Notes: generated by a model not told the origin, from the sequence alone. Shown: positions 49,220-58,631, counted from the stretch's first letter. The stretch: DNA of 64,000 nucleotides from Cytophagales bacterium (GCA_013299045.1 JAAFJX010000013.1:55844-119843); one strand, 5' to 3'. Numbers and translations are program-made.

Positions 49220-49948
49220 CTACACAAAAAGTGCGTGCCTAACTTTGATTTCGGAGCCTTCGGCCACAAAGACAGATACAGGTTTTTGTTGTAAAGTAGG
49301 CACAAACTGTTCGCCATAAACTTTACCTACATTAATTTGCATTTGCCATTCCTGTACGGGATAGACCTCCCACTTTGGGTGTTCTACCTGATAAATAACC
49401 ACTTTCTCTTCGCGGTGTCGTCCAAAACCCCAATAGTGCTCTGCTATAAATTCATTAAGGCTGCCCTCTTGCATAGGCTCACTCTTGGGCGCTGCTTTGG
49501 CGCTCATAAAATGCTCTTGCTGACCTTGTAGCCAACTGTAGCGCACGTTCAGAGCTTCGGCTGTATGTACAATTTTGTGTGCCATTTTCACGGCTAAATA
49601 AGGCTCATGATAAACGGCATTGGCCACCCACGAAATGGCGGATTTAGGCACAAGCTCACGCACAAAACCTACGCCGCGCTTCCACTCTCCCTCATGTTTA
49701 TAGCGTGTATAAAAGCGCAGATTGATTTCTTCAAAATTTTGGTGAAAAGGGATAGGAAAACCCTTGAGACGCGTATTCATAAACATAAAACCCACCACAG
49801 AAACGAAGGTTTTGCCCTCAAAAAAATCTAATTCAACGCCATTAGGCAAATAAGGACGTACAAGGGCTGGCTCAACTTCAAAGTTCAGCATCAAGAGCTT
49901 ACGCCATTCGGCACTCAGGAAAACAGGTGCAGCATCGTGGTTAGTCAT
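49220..49948 (-). CDS. DUF2071 (YqjF-like) family protein
   Basis: A 242-residue cytoplasmic protein. Opening FLSAEWRKLLMLNFEVEPALVRPYLPNGVELDFFEGKTFVSVVGF is the hallmark of DUF2071/YqjF. The family forms a beta-barrel of acetoacetate-decarboxylase-like shape with no proven reaction. Later segments (INLRFYTRY, GVGFVRELVPKSAISWVAN) agree. Convergent with the glycosyltransferase gene, with only 5 bases between. Confidence 0.85.
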   Translation of the reverse strand: MTNHDAAPVFLSAEWRKLLMLNFEVEPALVRPYLPNGVELDFFEGKTFVSVVGFMFMNTRLKGFPIPFHQNFEEINLRFYTRYKHEGEWKRGVGFVRELVPKSAISWVANAVYHEPYLAVKMAHKIVHTAEALNVRYSWLQGQQEHFMSAKAAPKSEPMQEGSLNEFIAEHYWGFGRHREEKVVIYQVEHPKWEVYPVQEWQMQINVGKVYGEQFVPTLQQKPVSVFVAEGSEIKVRHALFV

Positions 49949-49993
49949 AGATTAGGTCATTATCATGTCTTATCATCTGTATTCAAAAAAAAA

Positions 49994-50542
49994 TTAGCCT
50001 CTTGGCCTCCAAGGAATCTCCTCTACGCCTAGCTCATGCGCTGTAAAGCGGCTCAGAACAAAGAAATAATCTGAAAGACGGTTCAAGTAGCGAATCACTT
50101 TTTCTTCCACGTTCTCGTCTTGGGCAAGACCAATACAGAGTCTTTCGGCACGGCGACACACCACACGCGCCAAGTGGCAATAAGAAACAGCAGGATGGCC
50201 ACCGGGTAGCACAAAATTTTGCATGGGCGGCAGCTCCGCGTCCATGTCGTCCATAGCAGTTTCCAAGCTCGTGATGTCGGTTTCTTGCAGTTCAGGAAGT
50301 CCGGGGAAGGGCTTTTCGGGGTCTGAGGCCAGCAGAGAGCCAATAACAAAGAGACGGTCTTGAATTTGCAACAAAAAACCAGCACGTTGTGCGTGTTCTT
50401 TTTGCTCGCGGAGCATCCCTACAATCACATTGGTTTCGTCCACTGTTCCGTAGGCATCAATGCGGGGGTGTGCCTTAGAAAGACGCTTGCCGCTAATGAG
50501 GGAAGTTTGTCCTTTATCGCCTGTTTTGGTGTATATTTTCAT
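49994..50542 (-). CDS. PduO-type cob(I)alamin adenosyltransferase
   Basis: A 182-residue enzyme that transfers adenosyl from ATP to cob(I)alamin to make coenzyme B12. Family motifs are clear: N-terminal YTKTGDKGQTSLISGKR (ATP binding), DAYGTVDETNVIVG, FVLPGGHPAVSYCHLARVVCRRAER and RYLNRLSDYFFVLSRF. It implies B12-dependent enzymes such as methylmalonyl-CoA mutase elsewhere in the genome. It is 5 bases downstream of an ABC ATPase gene in the same operon. Confidence 0.92.
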   Translation of the reverse strand: MKIYTKTGDKGQTSLISGKRLSKAHPRIDAYGTVDETNVIVGMLREQKEHAQRAGFLLQIQDRLFVIGSLLASDPEKPFPGLPELQETDITSLETAMDDMDAELPPMQNFVLPGGHPAVSYCHLARVVCRRAERLCIGLAQDENVEEKVIRYLNRLSDYFFVLSRFTAHELGVEEIPWRPRG

Positions 50543-50547
50543 GTTTT

Positions 50548-51186
50548 TCAGAGTTGAATAGTTTTTGAGAAGTATTTTTTTACGCGGCTGTCATGTGTTA
50601 CAATGAGCATAGCAGTTTTATGTTGCTGAGTAATCTGCATCAAAAGCGCCATGACAGCTTCGCAGTTAGCATCGTCTAAGTGTGAGGTAGGCTCATCTGC
50701 CAACAAAAGCAGTGGTTTTTTGGCCAAAGCCAACGCCAAGATAGCCCTTTGAAGCTCACCCGTGCTCATGGCTTGTGCTTTCTTTTTGCCCAAATGGCTG
50801 ATAGCAAGCGCATTCAATAAGCTGATACTGTGCGCCTTATCTGTTTGTCCGCGTGCAATGCGTTGCGAAAGCGCCAAGTTATCGGACAGACTCAAAGCAG
50901 GCAGAAGCCGCGACTCACCAAGCGCCATGCCTATATGCCCTGCCCTGAACACATCAAGCTGGCTTTGGTTCAGATGTCGGAGGTCTTTGCCAAAACAACT
51001 TACTTCACCTTTTTGTGGCGAGAGCAAGCCAGAAAGCAATTTGAGTAAAGTGGTTTTGCCCGAACCAGAAGCGCCGAGCAATAAAAGCTGCTCGTGCAAA
51101 GGCATCTCAAAGTCCGGGAAGCGCAGCAATTGCCCGTTCTTGTATTGAAACTCCACTTGGCTGGTTTTAAGGCAAATATCTGTCAT
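50548..51186 (-). CDS. ABC transporter ATP-binding protein (LolD/MacB-like)
   Basis: A 212-residue ATPase. Walker A LLGASGSGKTTLLK, signature MSTGELQRAIL, Walker B LLLADEPTSHLD, and switch histidine IVTHDSRV. The short, permease-free architecture and THLDDANCEAV segment resemble the LolD/FtsE/MacB type that releases lipoproteins or drives mechanotransmission. No permease is adjacent. It heads the operon with the cobalamin adenosyltransferase, so B12 uptake (BtuD-like) is an alternative. Confidence 0.85.
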   Translation of the reverse strand: MTDICLKTSQVEFQYKNGQLLRFPDFEMPLHEQLLLLGASGSGKTTLLKLLSGLLSPQKGEVSCFGKDLRHLNQSQLDVFRAGHIGMALGESRLLPALSLSDNLALSQRIARGQTDKAHSISLLNALAISHLGKKKAQAMSTGELQRAILALALAKKPLLLLADEPTSHLDDANCEAVMALLMQITQQHKTAMLIVTHDSRVKKYFSKTIQL

Positions 51187-51311
51187 TAGGGAATGCGTTT
51201 GCTTTGGGTAAAAATCTGTAAAATTTTAACCTTTAGGCTATGAAAAAAATTGAGAATGGCGCACCACATACGTTTTGGGGTTAAAACAAAAATGCTTTGG
51301 CAATAATAAGG

Positions 51312-51929
51312 CTAAATCTTGATTGTTTTGAGCAAAGCGGGCAACAAATTTTTGAGAGAAGCCTGTAGGTATTTGCCCAGCATATCAAACTCCAGATTAA
51401 CGACCGTCCCTACCTCAATCGTCTTAAAATTCGTATGGGCGAAGGTATATGGAATAATAGCCACAGCAAACGCTGCTTCTTCCGCATTAACGACTGTCAA
51501 ACTCACGCCATTGACGGCTATTGAGCCTTTTTCTACAACAAAAAAACCTTCTTGGGGCTTAAAACCGAACCTAAAACGCCAGCTTCCATTTTCTTCCTCT
51601 CGGCTAGTACAAAGAGCGGTACAATCCACGTGCCCCTGAACGAAATGACCGTCCAAACGACTATGAGCTTGCATAGCCCTTTCTAGATTGATGAGGCTGC
51701 CTTGCGTCCATGTTTGCAGGTGGGTTTTTGCCAGCGTTTCGGCAATGGCAGTTACTTTATAGCTTTTCTCTGTGGTTTCAATGACCGTCAGGCAGACACC
51801 ATTGTGCGCCAAACTTTGGTCTATTTTGAGATGGGGAGCAAGAGAAGAGGCTATCGTAAAAGTGCGGTTACTGCCTTCATGGGCAATATTTTGAACTGTG
51901 CCAATGCTTTCAACAATGCCTGTAAACAT
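51312..51929 (-). CDS. ribE: Riboflavin synthase alpha chain
   Basis: Dismutes two 6,7-dimethyl-8-ribityllumazines to riboflavin. 205 residues with two tandem lumazine-binding domains: MFTGIVESIGTV..LAHNGVCLTVIE, and HFVQGHVDCTA..IAVNGVSLTVVN. The paired NGVxLTV loops form the active site between monomers. Other rib genes are absent from the window, and no FMN riboswitch was recognised upstream. The -7 box at 51956 is 27 bases before the start codon. Confidence 0.95.
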   Translation of the reverse strand: MFTGIVESIGTVQNIAHEGSNRTFTIASSLAPHLKIDQSLAHNGVCLTVIETTEKSYKVTAIAETLAKTHLQTWTQGSLINLERAMQAHSRLDGHFVQGHVDCTALCTSREEENGSWRFRFGFKPQEGFFVVEKGSIAVNGVSLTVVNAEEAAFAVAIIPYTFAHTNFKTIEVGTVVNLEFDMLGKYLQASLKNLLPALLKTIKI

Positions 51930-51955
51930 ATATTTTTGACGTTTTTTTTATAGGA

Positions 51956-51963
51956 CAAAGGTA
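51956..51963 (-). promoter_or_regulatory. -7 box for ribE
   Basis: Plus-strand CAAAGGTA reads TACCTTTG on the minus strand, an exact TAnnTTTG. No well-spaced -33 partner. Confidence 0.45.
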
Positions 51964-51999
51964 AAAAAAAACAACACAAAATGTGCTTCTGTAAGAACT

Positions 52000-52590
52000 T
52001 TAGCCAACAGTTTTGACGCTCTGCCGAATAAAGTTGCGCATTTGTGTATGTATGATTTCTACACAGTCTGCTATTGGGTACAAATCGCTTCTAACTTCAA
52101 TAACTGTGTTTTGAGGTTCTTCAAAAGGACTACTAACACCCGTAAAGTCAGGTATTTCACCACGTCTTGCTTTAGCATAAAGCCCCTTGACATCTCTTGC
52201 CTCACAAACGGGCAGGGCAGCATTGACGAAGACAAAACAAATATCTTCTTCGCCAATGATGCTTGTCAGCATTTGCCGCGCATTCTCGGTAGGAGTAATA
52301 AAAGCAGCAATAACAACGATGCCTGCTTCAACGAATAAGCGCGCTACTTCGGCTGCTCTACGCAAATTCTCGAGGCGCTGCCCTTCGGTAAAGCCAAGCC
52401 CTTTGTTGAGGCCAGCGCGGAGGTCGTCGCCGTCCAGAATTTTGGATAAAATTCCTTCAGAAAACAAACGCGCCTCAAGGGCTGTAGCTAACGTGCTTTT
52501 GCCAGACGAGGGCAAACCAAAAAGCCAGATGACTTTGGCTCTTTGACCCAAAAAATGTTCTTTTGAAAAGCGAGAAATATGAGTGGCCAT
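52000..52590 (-). CDS. cysC: Adenylylsulfate kinase
   Basis: Phosphorylates APS to PAPS in sulfate activation or for sulfotransferases. 196 residues from the ATG at 52590. P-loop LFGLPSSGKSTLA, LDGDDLRAGLNKGLGFTEGQRLENLRRAAEVARLF, AFITPTENARQML and DVKGLYAKARRGEIPDFTGVSSPFEEP are all conserved. No cysDN or cysH genes nearby, so the pathway context is elsewhere. The ATG at 52596 is an alternative start. Confidence 0.93.
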   Translation of the reverse strand: MATHISRFSKEHFLGQRAKVIWLFGLPSSGKSTLATALEARLFSEGILSKILDGDDLRAGLNKGLGFTEGQRLENLRRAAEVARLFVEAGIVVIAAFITPTENARQMLTSIIGEEDICFVFVNAALPVCEARDVKGLYAKARRGEIPDFTGVSSPFEEPQNTVIEVRSDLYPIADCVEIIHTQMRNFIRQSVKTVG

Positions 52591-52625
52591 GAGCAAAAAA
52601 ACGTGGGAGTAGTACGCTATTTTTA

Positions 52626-52661
52626 CAAAAAAGAAGACCTTTTGACGCGAAAAGGTCTTCT
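52626..52661 (-). terminator. Intrinsic terminator of the exported-protein gene
   Basis: AGAAGACCTTTT (52632-52643) and AAAAGGTCTTCT (52650-52661) form a perfect 12-bp stem with a 6-base loop, followed on the minus strand by six T. It terminates the gene ending at 52685. Confidence 0.9.
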
Positions 52662-52684
52662 ATCCATTCAATCAATTAAATATT

Positions 52685-53560
52685 CTATTGTTTAGCGCCC
52701 TTGATAACTGTTGTAGCGCAGTTACCGGCAAAAAGGTGAGATTTGATGAGGGTCATAATAACATCAAACTCATCTTCAGGGTGTGCCTTACCTACTTTAG
52801 TAGCGCCAGCTTCTGTTTTGCCGTCTTTGAGTAACCAAACTTCGCCATTAGGCAGCCACTTAAAGGTTACATTATCTACAGTAATCAAACGATTGCTTGG
52901 ATTTTTTGCAAACTCAAAATTAGTCATGGTCGTTGTATAAGACTTACCGCTCGGTACGGTTGTTTTGACTACATAGTGCCCGACGGTGGCATCAATGTTT
53001 GACTTAAATAACTCGCAAACACAAGCACCACGCTGCTTGAGGTCTTCGATATCTACAACGGCATAGTTGATGATTTTCCAAGTACCGTCAGTTTTGTGCA
53101 AGCTAAAGGTAACGGTTTCTGTACCTTTGGACCAGATAGCCCCGTCTTTGGTGGTGTTGTAGTCGGCAATACAAACTGCTACACCAAAATTCTCTTTAAC
53201 GACAGTACGTAAAAAGCTACTAATGACGTAGTTGGTAGTCATACTATCTTTAATAACGCGCTCCAAGTAGCTATTAAAACCATCATAGTTACTTTGCATA
53301 ACACGTACACGGTCGCGAATATCATAGTCAATGAGGGTAGAAGACACTTCGCGTGAAACGTGCTTCATAACTGCCTCTCTGTTCTTGCTGTTATGAATGT
53401 TTGAATAGGCAGCAGCAAACTCTTTGATAACAGTCTTAATTTTTTCTTCTTCTGGATTAGGAGCAGTATTAGCACCTGTTTTGGCAGTTTGGGCAAGGGC
53501 TGTACCGCACAAAAACAGCAACATAGCTGCAAATAACATATTCTTTCCGTAGCGCATCAT
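52685..53560 (-). CDS. Exported protein, NTF2-like appearance
   Basis: A 291-residue protein with a signal peptide (~1-23, ending ALAQ). The mature N-terminal half (EEEKIKTVIKEFAAAYSNIHNSKN..VMKHVSREV..KTDGTWKIINYAVVDIEDL) has the helix-then-sheet order of SnoaL/NTF2-like domains; the second half is beta-rich with paired cysteines (GACVCEL, NCATTV). No catalytic residues can be argued. Probably periplasmic; role unknown. Monocistronic, with its own strong terminator. Confidence 0.65.
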   Translation of the reverse strand: MMRYGKNMLFAAMLLFLCGTALAQTAKTGANTAPNPEEEKIKTVIKEFAAAYSNIHNSKNREAVMKHVSREVSSTLIDYDIRDRVRVMQSNYDGFNSYLERVIKDSMTTNYVISSFLRTVVKENFGVAVCIADYNTTKDGAIWSKGTETVTFSLHKTDGTWKIINYAVVDIEDLKQRGACVCELFKSNIDATVGHYVVKTTVPSGKSYTTTMTNFEFAKNPSNRLITVDNVTFKWLPNGEVWLLKDGKTEAGATKVGKAHPEDEFDVIMTLIKSHLFAGNCATTVIKGAKQ

Positions 53561-54506
53561 AAATTGGACTTTTTTAAAATTGATTTTTTGTTACTGAAGG
53601 GATAACAGTAGTGGAGAATATTAGCGAAGAAACGGCTGCAAAAACCTTTCCTTTCATGCCGCAATAACGCTTTAATCTTTAAAAAAAACAAGAAAAGAGT
53701 GCTTTAATTCAAGTTTTTTTTGCCCCACCAAGCCACTGCTCAAACCTGCAATACCTTAAAAAGCTTGTTTTTTAGCTCCATTTTCGCGATTTGCTTTTGA
53801 ATGCCTAGAATCAAAAAGTATGTTGATGTTTTTTTGATGTGCTCAGATAAACACAAAACATTATTTTTGGCTTTCTGTTCTTTTGGGTTGTACTAGAAAT
53901 AGCCTAAAAACTGGTCGGACTACTTGACTTCGCTTTGATTTCATCTTTTGAACATCAGTGGCTTCTTTACTCGGTACTTTAGCCGTTTTGAGTGGGAACT
54001 GTCTCTATGATTGATGGCTGATAAGGTGCTTTTGTGGTCTTCCCATGTAACCAAATTCATTTCTAAATCTTTCCTTTCTTTCTACGACTTTAGGGTTGTG
54101 TTCAATTTCTAATTTATCTTTTATGATACCCCTTTTTTGCTTTTCATCGCCTTTTTTTGATACCTTTTTAACGTTCTTCTCAGGTGTTGGTGAAGCGTTC
54201 CGCCCTGTTTTTATCCTGCAAATAAAACGCCGTATGCGTTCAGTGGACACGCAAAGAACACCACTCAATATATGTAGTCGTTTATTAAAACCGTCCTTTC
54301 CGCAGAATTACGTGGGTTTTTGAACAAAAGCAAGCTCTTAAATTAACCTCTCTTGAGTCGTCAAAAAGCCCTTTTTGAGTTTTTTTAAGTTCTAATTGCC
54401 CTCTTTTGTCCCTTGTAGAGGCCATTTTCTCGCGTTTTCAAATAACTTTTTGTCAAATTCCTTATATCTAACTTTTTGACGTATTGTTGTTTTTCTACAA
54501 TTTATT

Positions 54507-54589
54507 GGGCGTTCCCGCTTCGCGGTCGTTCGTCTTTGGGCTTCGCTTCGCTTCGGTGCTACGCACTAAACCCGCCGCCTCTCTAACGC
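54507..54589. repeat. GC-rich element with GGCGTT...AACGC ends
   Basis: An 83-base block opening GGGCGTTCCCGCTTCGCGG and closing CCTCTCTAACGC, packed with CTTCG motifs, inside AT-rich surroundings. It has short terminal complementarity (GCGTT/AACGC). From memory, similar blocks recur in many Bacteroidota genomes without assigned function; this cannot be checked here. Confidence 0.5.
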
Positions 54590-54692
54590 AAATACAGGCC
54601 AATAGACGTACTCAATAATAAAAAAAAGGATAAAGTCGCAAACCCGCTTGATGCCTAAAAATTGCTTTTGTCCTATTTTGCCTCAGCCATAG

Positions 54693-54736
54693 GATAGCCG
54701 TATCATAGCCGTATGATAGCCGTATCATAGCCGTAG
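54693..54736 (+). repeat. 11-bp tandem repeat, four units
   Basis: Four consecutive 11-base units, (G/C)ATAGCCGTAT, alternating G, C, G, C at the first base; the last unit ends in G instead of T. It is located about 200 bases upstream of rlmN. Confidence 0.85.
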
Positions 54737-54900
54737 TTGGCCGTACTTTAAAAGTAAAGCCTCTATCTTAGAAAAATACAATTATTCGCTTTCCAAAACT
54801 TACATCTCTCAGAGAGGTTAATTAAGAGGTTGTTTTTAGAGTTAGTCCTTTGGATTATTTTTGTTTTTTATATGCCTGCTTTTTTTAAGCAGAAAAGCGC

Positions 54901-54908
54901 TATCTTTG
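54901..54908 (+). promoter_or_regulatory. -7 box for the rlmN operon
   Basis: TATCTTTG matches TAnnTTTG. It lies inside the open frame that precedes rlmN and so favours the ATG at 54938 as start, with a leader of about 25 bases. Confidence 0.5.
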
Positions 54909-54937
54909 TGGCCATAATAGCCATAATAGCTCCGCCC

Positions 54938-56023
54938 ATGACGCTCATAACGATAAAACCACTGCCCGATGCGCAATTACCCAAGCCCGATATTCGTAAA
55001 CTGGCCGTAGCAGATTTGGCTGAGTGGCTGGCCAAAAATAACTTTAAAAGTTTCCATGCCAAGCAAATATACAAATGGCTCTGGCAGCGCTCTTTGCGTG
55101 GCTTTTCAGAAATGACCGACCTTTCTCTCTCATTGCGTGAGGCACTAGATGTTAATTTTGGGTTTTATCCACTCTCGCCCGCTGATATACAAAAAAGCAC
55201 GGACGGTACTATCAAAATAGGCTTTAAACTTTATGATAATAATTTGGTAGAGGGCGTACTGATTCCTACCGAAGACCGTATGACGGCTTGTATCTCTTCA
55301 CAGGTGGGTTGCTCGCTTTCTTGTAAATTTTGCGCCACGGGCTTTATGGACAAAAAACGCAACTTGGCCGCACCCGAAATTTACGACCAGGTGTTTGAAC
55401 TGAACCAGCAAGCGCTTAATAACTACAACGCTCGGCTCACCAATATTGTGTATATGGGTATGGGCGAACCCTTATTGAATTATCAAAATTTACTCTCTTC
55501 TGTAGAAAAAATTGTGTCGCCAGATGGCCTCGGTATGTCGCCCAAGCGCATCACAGTTTCTACGGCTGGAATTGCCAAAATGATTTACAAATTGGCTGAT
55601 GACGAAGTGAGGTTCAATTTGGCGCTCTCCTTACACGCTGCCGACGATGCCAAGCGCAACGAAATTATGCCAATTAATGACAGCAATAATTTGCAAGTTT
55701 TGAGAGATGCTCTGCAATATTTCTATCAAAAAACGCAAAATCGCATCACGCTGGAGTATATTCTTTTTGGTAACTTTAATGACACCCCAGAAGATGCAGA
55801 TAACCTCTTCCGTTTTAGCAAGGGCCTGCCCACTCGCATCAACATTATTGAGTATAATCCTGTTGAGCTTGCTTCAAGTTTTAAGCGGGCATCGGGGCGC
55901 GTGTTGAATCAATTTGCAGCATACTTAGCTGATAAAGGTGCTACTGTTACTGTCCGGAAGAGCCGTGGCATGGACATTGACGCGGCATGTGGTCAGCTCG
56001 CCAACAAAACCAAATCTGTTTAA
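54938..56023 (+). CDS. rlmN: 23S rRNA (adenine2503-C2)-methyltransferase RlmN
   Basis: Radical-SAM enzyme that methylates A2503 of 23S rRNA and A37 of some tRNAs. 361 residues from the ATG at 54938. Seen: EWLAKNNFKSFHAKQIYKWLWQR, GVLIPTEDRMTACISSQVGCSLSCKFCATG with the CxxxCxxC cluster ligands, YMGMGEPLLNY, and a C-terminal cysteine in AACGQL for the methyl-cysteine intermediate. The open frame extends 36 codons upstream, but those residues are hydrophobic and precede the promoter. Confidence 0.95.
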   Translation: MTLITIKPLPDAQLPKPDIRKLAVADLAEWLAKNNFKSFHAKQIYKWLWQRSLRGFSEMTDLSLSLREALDVNFGFYPLSPADIQKSTDGTIKIGFKLYDNNLVEGVLIPTEDRMTACISSQVGCSLSCKFCATGFMDKKRNLAAPEIYDQVFELNQQALNNYNARLTNIVYMGMGEPLLNYQNLLSSVEKIVSPDGLGMSPKRITVSTAGIAKMIYKLADDEVRFNLALSLHAADDAKRNEIMPINDSNNLQVLRDALQYFYQKTQNRITLEYILFGNFNDTPEDADNLFRFSKGLPTRINIIEYNPVELASSFKRASGRVLNQFAAYLADKGATVTVRKSRGMDIDAACGQLANKTKSV

Positions 56024-56071
56024 ATACGTTAAGACTCCTTTGTAACGCCACCTAAAACTAATTTTTGAACA

Positions 56072-57043
56072 ATGGCACGCATTCTTACAGGTATACAAAG
56101 TTCTGGACGGCCACACTTGGGCAACATCATGGGCGCAATTCTACCAACGGTAGAACTTTCATTAGCACCCAGCCACGAGGCTTTCATTTTTATAGCAGAC
56201 CTGCACTCCCTGACAAGCAGCCGCGATGCTGCACAACGCCTGGAAAGCGTACGGGCTGTGGCGGCTTCTTGGTTGGCTTTTGGCATAGATACCAACCGCA
56301 GCGTGTTTTATAGACAATCTCAAATTCCGGAAGTTTGTGAGCTAACCTGGTATTTAAGCTGTTTTGCGCCTTACCCCATGCTTGCAAATGCGCATTCCTT
56401 TAAAGATAAATCTGATAACTTGGCCTTAGTGAATGCGGGTTTGTTCACCTATCCTATTCTGATGGCGGCAGATATTTTGCTCTATGATGCGGAGCTTGTG
56501 CCTGTTGGTAAAGACCAAAAACAACATTTGGAAATTACCAAAGATATTGGTGCAGCAATTAATTTGCATTATAAGCAGCCTCTGTTTGTGCTACCAGAGC
56601 CAAGAATCAGCGAAAAGACACCACTCGTACCTGGCACAGATGGCCGCAAAATGAGCAAATCCTATCAGAACACTGTGGACATATTTTTACCTAAAAACCA
56701 GCTAAAAAAGCAGGTAATGAGTATTGTTACGGATAGTACACCACTGGAAGAGCCTAAGAATCCTGAAACCTGCCATGTTTTTAACCTTTTTGAGCTGGTA
56801 GCAAGCACCGCCGACACCCAGACGCTACGCGAAAAATATTTAGGAGGTAACTTTGGCTATGGTCATGCCAAAACAGCGCTTTTGGACGTACTGGTGGATA
56901 AGTATGCGGAACAGAACCAACTTTTTAACAGTTACATGAACGACACGGCAGCCCTAGACGCTGCATTGAAAAAAGGCGAAGAAAAAGCACGCACCATAGC
57001 CCGTACAAAGTTGGCCAGAGTGCGTGAAATTATGGGCTTTTAA
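56072..57043 (+). CDS. trpS: Tryptophan-tRNA ligase
   Basis: Class I aminoacyl-tRNA synthetase charging tRNA-Trp. 323 residues, normal length. HIGH-like motif in GIQSSGRPHLGNIMGAI, DQKQHLEITKDI, and the KMSKS loop in DGRKMSKSYQNTV. It follows rlmN by 48 bases and probably shares its transcript. Confidence 0.96.
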   Translation: MARILTGIQSSGRPHLGNIMGAILPTVELSLAPSHEAFIFIADLHSLTSSRDAAQRLESVRAVAASWLAFGIDTNRSVFYRQSQIPEVCELTWYLSCFAPYPMLANAHSFKDKSDNLALVNAGLFTYPILMAADILLYDAELVPVGKDQKQHLEITKDIGAAINLHYKQPLFVLPEPRISEKTPLVPGTDGRKMSKSYQNTVDIFLPKNQLKKQVMSIVTDSTPLEEPKNPETCHVFNLFELVASTADTQTLREKYLGGNFGYGHAKTALLDVLVDKYAEQNQLFNSYMNDTAALDAALKKGEEKARTIARTKLARVREIMGF

Positions 57044-57111
57044 TGACAAACGCTTCTCCTTCTCAATAATTCATTTTCTTTTCAATCCATACTCAAAATT
57101 TTGATACTGAC

Positions 57112-57438
57112 ATGACCATACAAGAAGCCCAAAAAGTTGTTGATGAATGGATTAACACAAAAGGTATTCGTTACTACAGCGAGCTGACCAACACTGCTAT
57201 TCTTATGGAAGAGGTAGGCGAGGTAGCCCGTATCATGGCGCGGCAATATGGCGAGCAGTCTTTCAAGGACGGCGACGAAGAACCAAACCTTGCTGATGAG
57301 GTGGCAGATGTACTTTTTGTACTGATTTGTTTGGCGAATCAAACAGGTATAGACCTTACCGAGGCACTTCACAAAAATTTGCAGAAAAAAACAATGCGCG
57401 ACACAGAGCGCCATGCAAACAATCCAAAGTTAAAGTAG
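57112..57438 (+). CDS. MazG-like nucleotide pyrophosphohydrolase
   Basis: A 108-residue single all-alpha NTP-PPase domain. Metal-binding pattern EEVGEVAR (ExxE) and DEVADVLFVLICLA (ExxD) is intact. The short form is typical of house-cleaning MazG-like proteins in Bacteroidota; the exact nucleotide substrate is not known. It lies between trpS (68 bases) and the lycopene cyclase gene (26 bases) on the same strand. Confidence 0.9.
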   Translation: MTIQEAQKVVDEWINTKGIRYYSELTNTAILMEEVGEVARIMARQYGEQSFKDGDEEPNLADEVADVLFVLICLANQTGIDLTEALHKNLQKKTMRDTERHANNPKLK

Positions 57439-57464
57439 TTAAAGCGAAGTTCATTTTAGATGAT

Positions 57465-58631
57465 ATGTCCATACATTACGACTATGCCATGCTGGGCGGG
57501 GGTGCATCTGCACTTATGCTTGCCTACAGCATGATGCAAGAGAGCAGTTTATCCCAAAAAAAAGTTCTGATAATTGAGCCTCAACTCAAGAATCAGAATG
57601 ATAGAACATGGTGCTACTGGCATGATTCTGAAACACCTTTTGACCATCTTGCACAACAAAAATGGAAAAAATTGGCGTTTAAAGCCCCTAATTTTGAGGC
57701 AGTTCTTGATATAGCGCCGCTCCACTACTATATGCTGCGTGGCATTGACTTTTACAATTTTGTGCAGGATAAGCTCGCCAAATCGGGTCATGTTACTTGG
57801 ATACAGGGGCGTGCCGAAAGTACCGAGGAGTTAGAAAATGGCATCAAGATTACACTACAAGGCGGGGCCAGCTACATGGCAGACTTTGCTTTTGATTCTC
57901 GGCTGAGCTTAAAAATACTGCGCCAAGAAAAAAAGAGCATTTGCCTTTTACAGCATTTTAAGGGATTTTTGGTACATACACCCACACCAAGTTTCGACAA
58001 AGACTGCCCCACCATCTTTGATTTTAATATTTCGCAAGAAGGCGAGGTGCGTTTTGTTTATACACTACCCTTGAGTTCGGAGCGCGCTTTGGTAGAATAT
58101 ACAATCTTTTCTGATAATCTACTACCCGACAAAAAGCTCTATGATGATGCACTAGAGACTTATCTGCGCAAAAATTTAGGGTTGCTGCATTATGAAATAG
58201 AAGAAGAAGAAGCTGGTGTAATCCCCATGTCCAATCATTTGTTTGAGCGCCGTGTGGGTAAGCGCTTATTGCGGATAGGGCTTGCGGGTGGGCTTGCTAA
58301 GGCTTCTACTGGTTATGCCTTCATGCGCTGTGTGAGAGATGCAGAGGCAATTACGAAAAGTTTGGTAAATCATTCGCACCCATTTGTCATTGCACCTGCA
58401 TCAACACGTTTTAGGCTTTATGACAGCACCATTCTAAACCTCATGCAAACAAACGGTGGTAAAATTCGCGACCACTTCACAGATTTGTTTTCAAAGAATC
58501 CAACTGCTCGTTTACTGCGTTTTCTGGACGACCAAACCTCTTTTGCAGAAGACATCAGTATTATGAGTTCAGTCCCTATTCATACTTTTGCTGGCTCAAT
58601 GGGTAAGATGATAGTCAGTCAATACGGGTAG
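57465..58631 (+). CDS. crtY: Lycopene cyclase (CrtY-type flavoprotein)
   Basis: A 388-residue FAD/NAD-binding protein of the CrtY/lycopene beta-cyclase family, which closes the ends of lycopene in carotenoid synthesis at the membrane. Seen: dinucleotide motif YAMLGGGASALMLAYSM, NDRTWCYWHD (family hallmark), and late GLAGGLAKASTGYAFMR. Start at 57465 (MSIHYDYAMLGGG); earlier codons in the same frame overlap mazG and are not part of it. Other crt genes lie outside the window; a pigmented organism is implied. Confidence 0.9.
   Translation: MSIHYDYAMLGGGASALMLAYSMMQESSLSQKKVLIIEPQLKNQNDRTWCYWHDSETPFDHLAQQKWKKLAFKAPNFEAVLDIAPLHYYMLRGIDFYNFVQDKLAKSGHVTWIQGRAESTEELENGIKITLQGGASYMADFAFDSRLSLKILRQEKKSICLLQHFKGFLVHTPTPSFDKDCPTIFDFNISQEGEVRFVYTLPLSSERALVEYTIFSDNLLPDKKLYDDALETYLRKNLGLLHYEIEEEEAGVIPMSNHLFERRVGKRLLRIGLAGGLAKASTGYAFMRCVRDAEAITKSLVNHSHPFVIAPASTRFRLYDSTILNLMQTNGGKIRDHFTDLFSKNPTARLLRFLDDQTSFAEDISIMSSVPIHTFAGSMGKMIVSQYG

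Larger units (their letters stand above)
53561..54900. other. Long non-coding stretch (~1.3 kb)
   Basis: The longest gene-free interval. Frames at 54005-54268 (minus) and 54096-54323 (plus) overlap each other. Neither has family features, a promoter box or neighbours, although the minus one is Lys/Arg-rich and could be a protein remnant. The interval includes a GC-rich 83-base block and an 11-base tandem repeat, listed separately. Confidence 0.5.

Noticed and set aside
54005..54323. Two overlapping opposite-strand frames (87 and 75 codons) in the long gap
   Set aside because: They are mutually exclusive, lack promoter boxes or family signs, and are best regarded as chance or remnant sequence.
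54693..54736. CRISPR array
   Set aside because: Units are only 11 bases, are directly adjacent with no spacers, and no cas genes are present.
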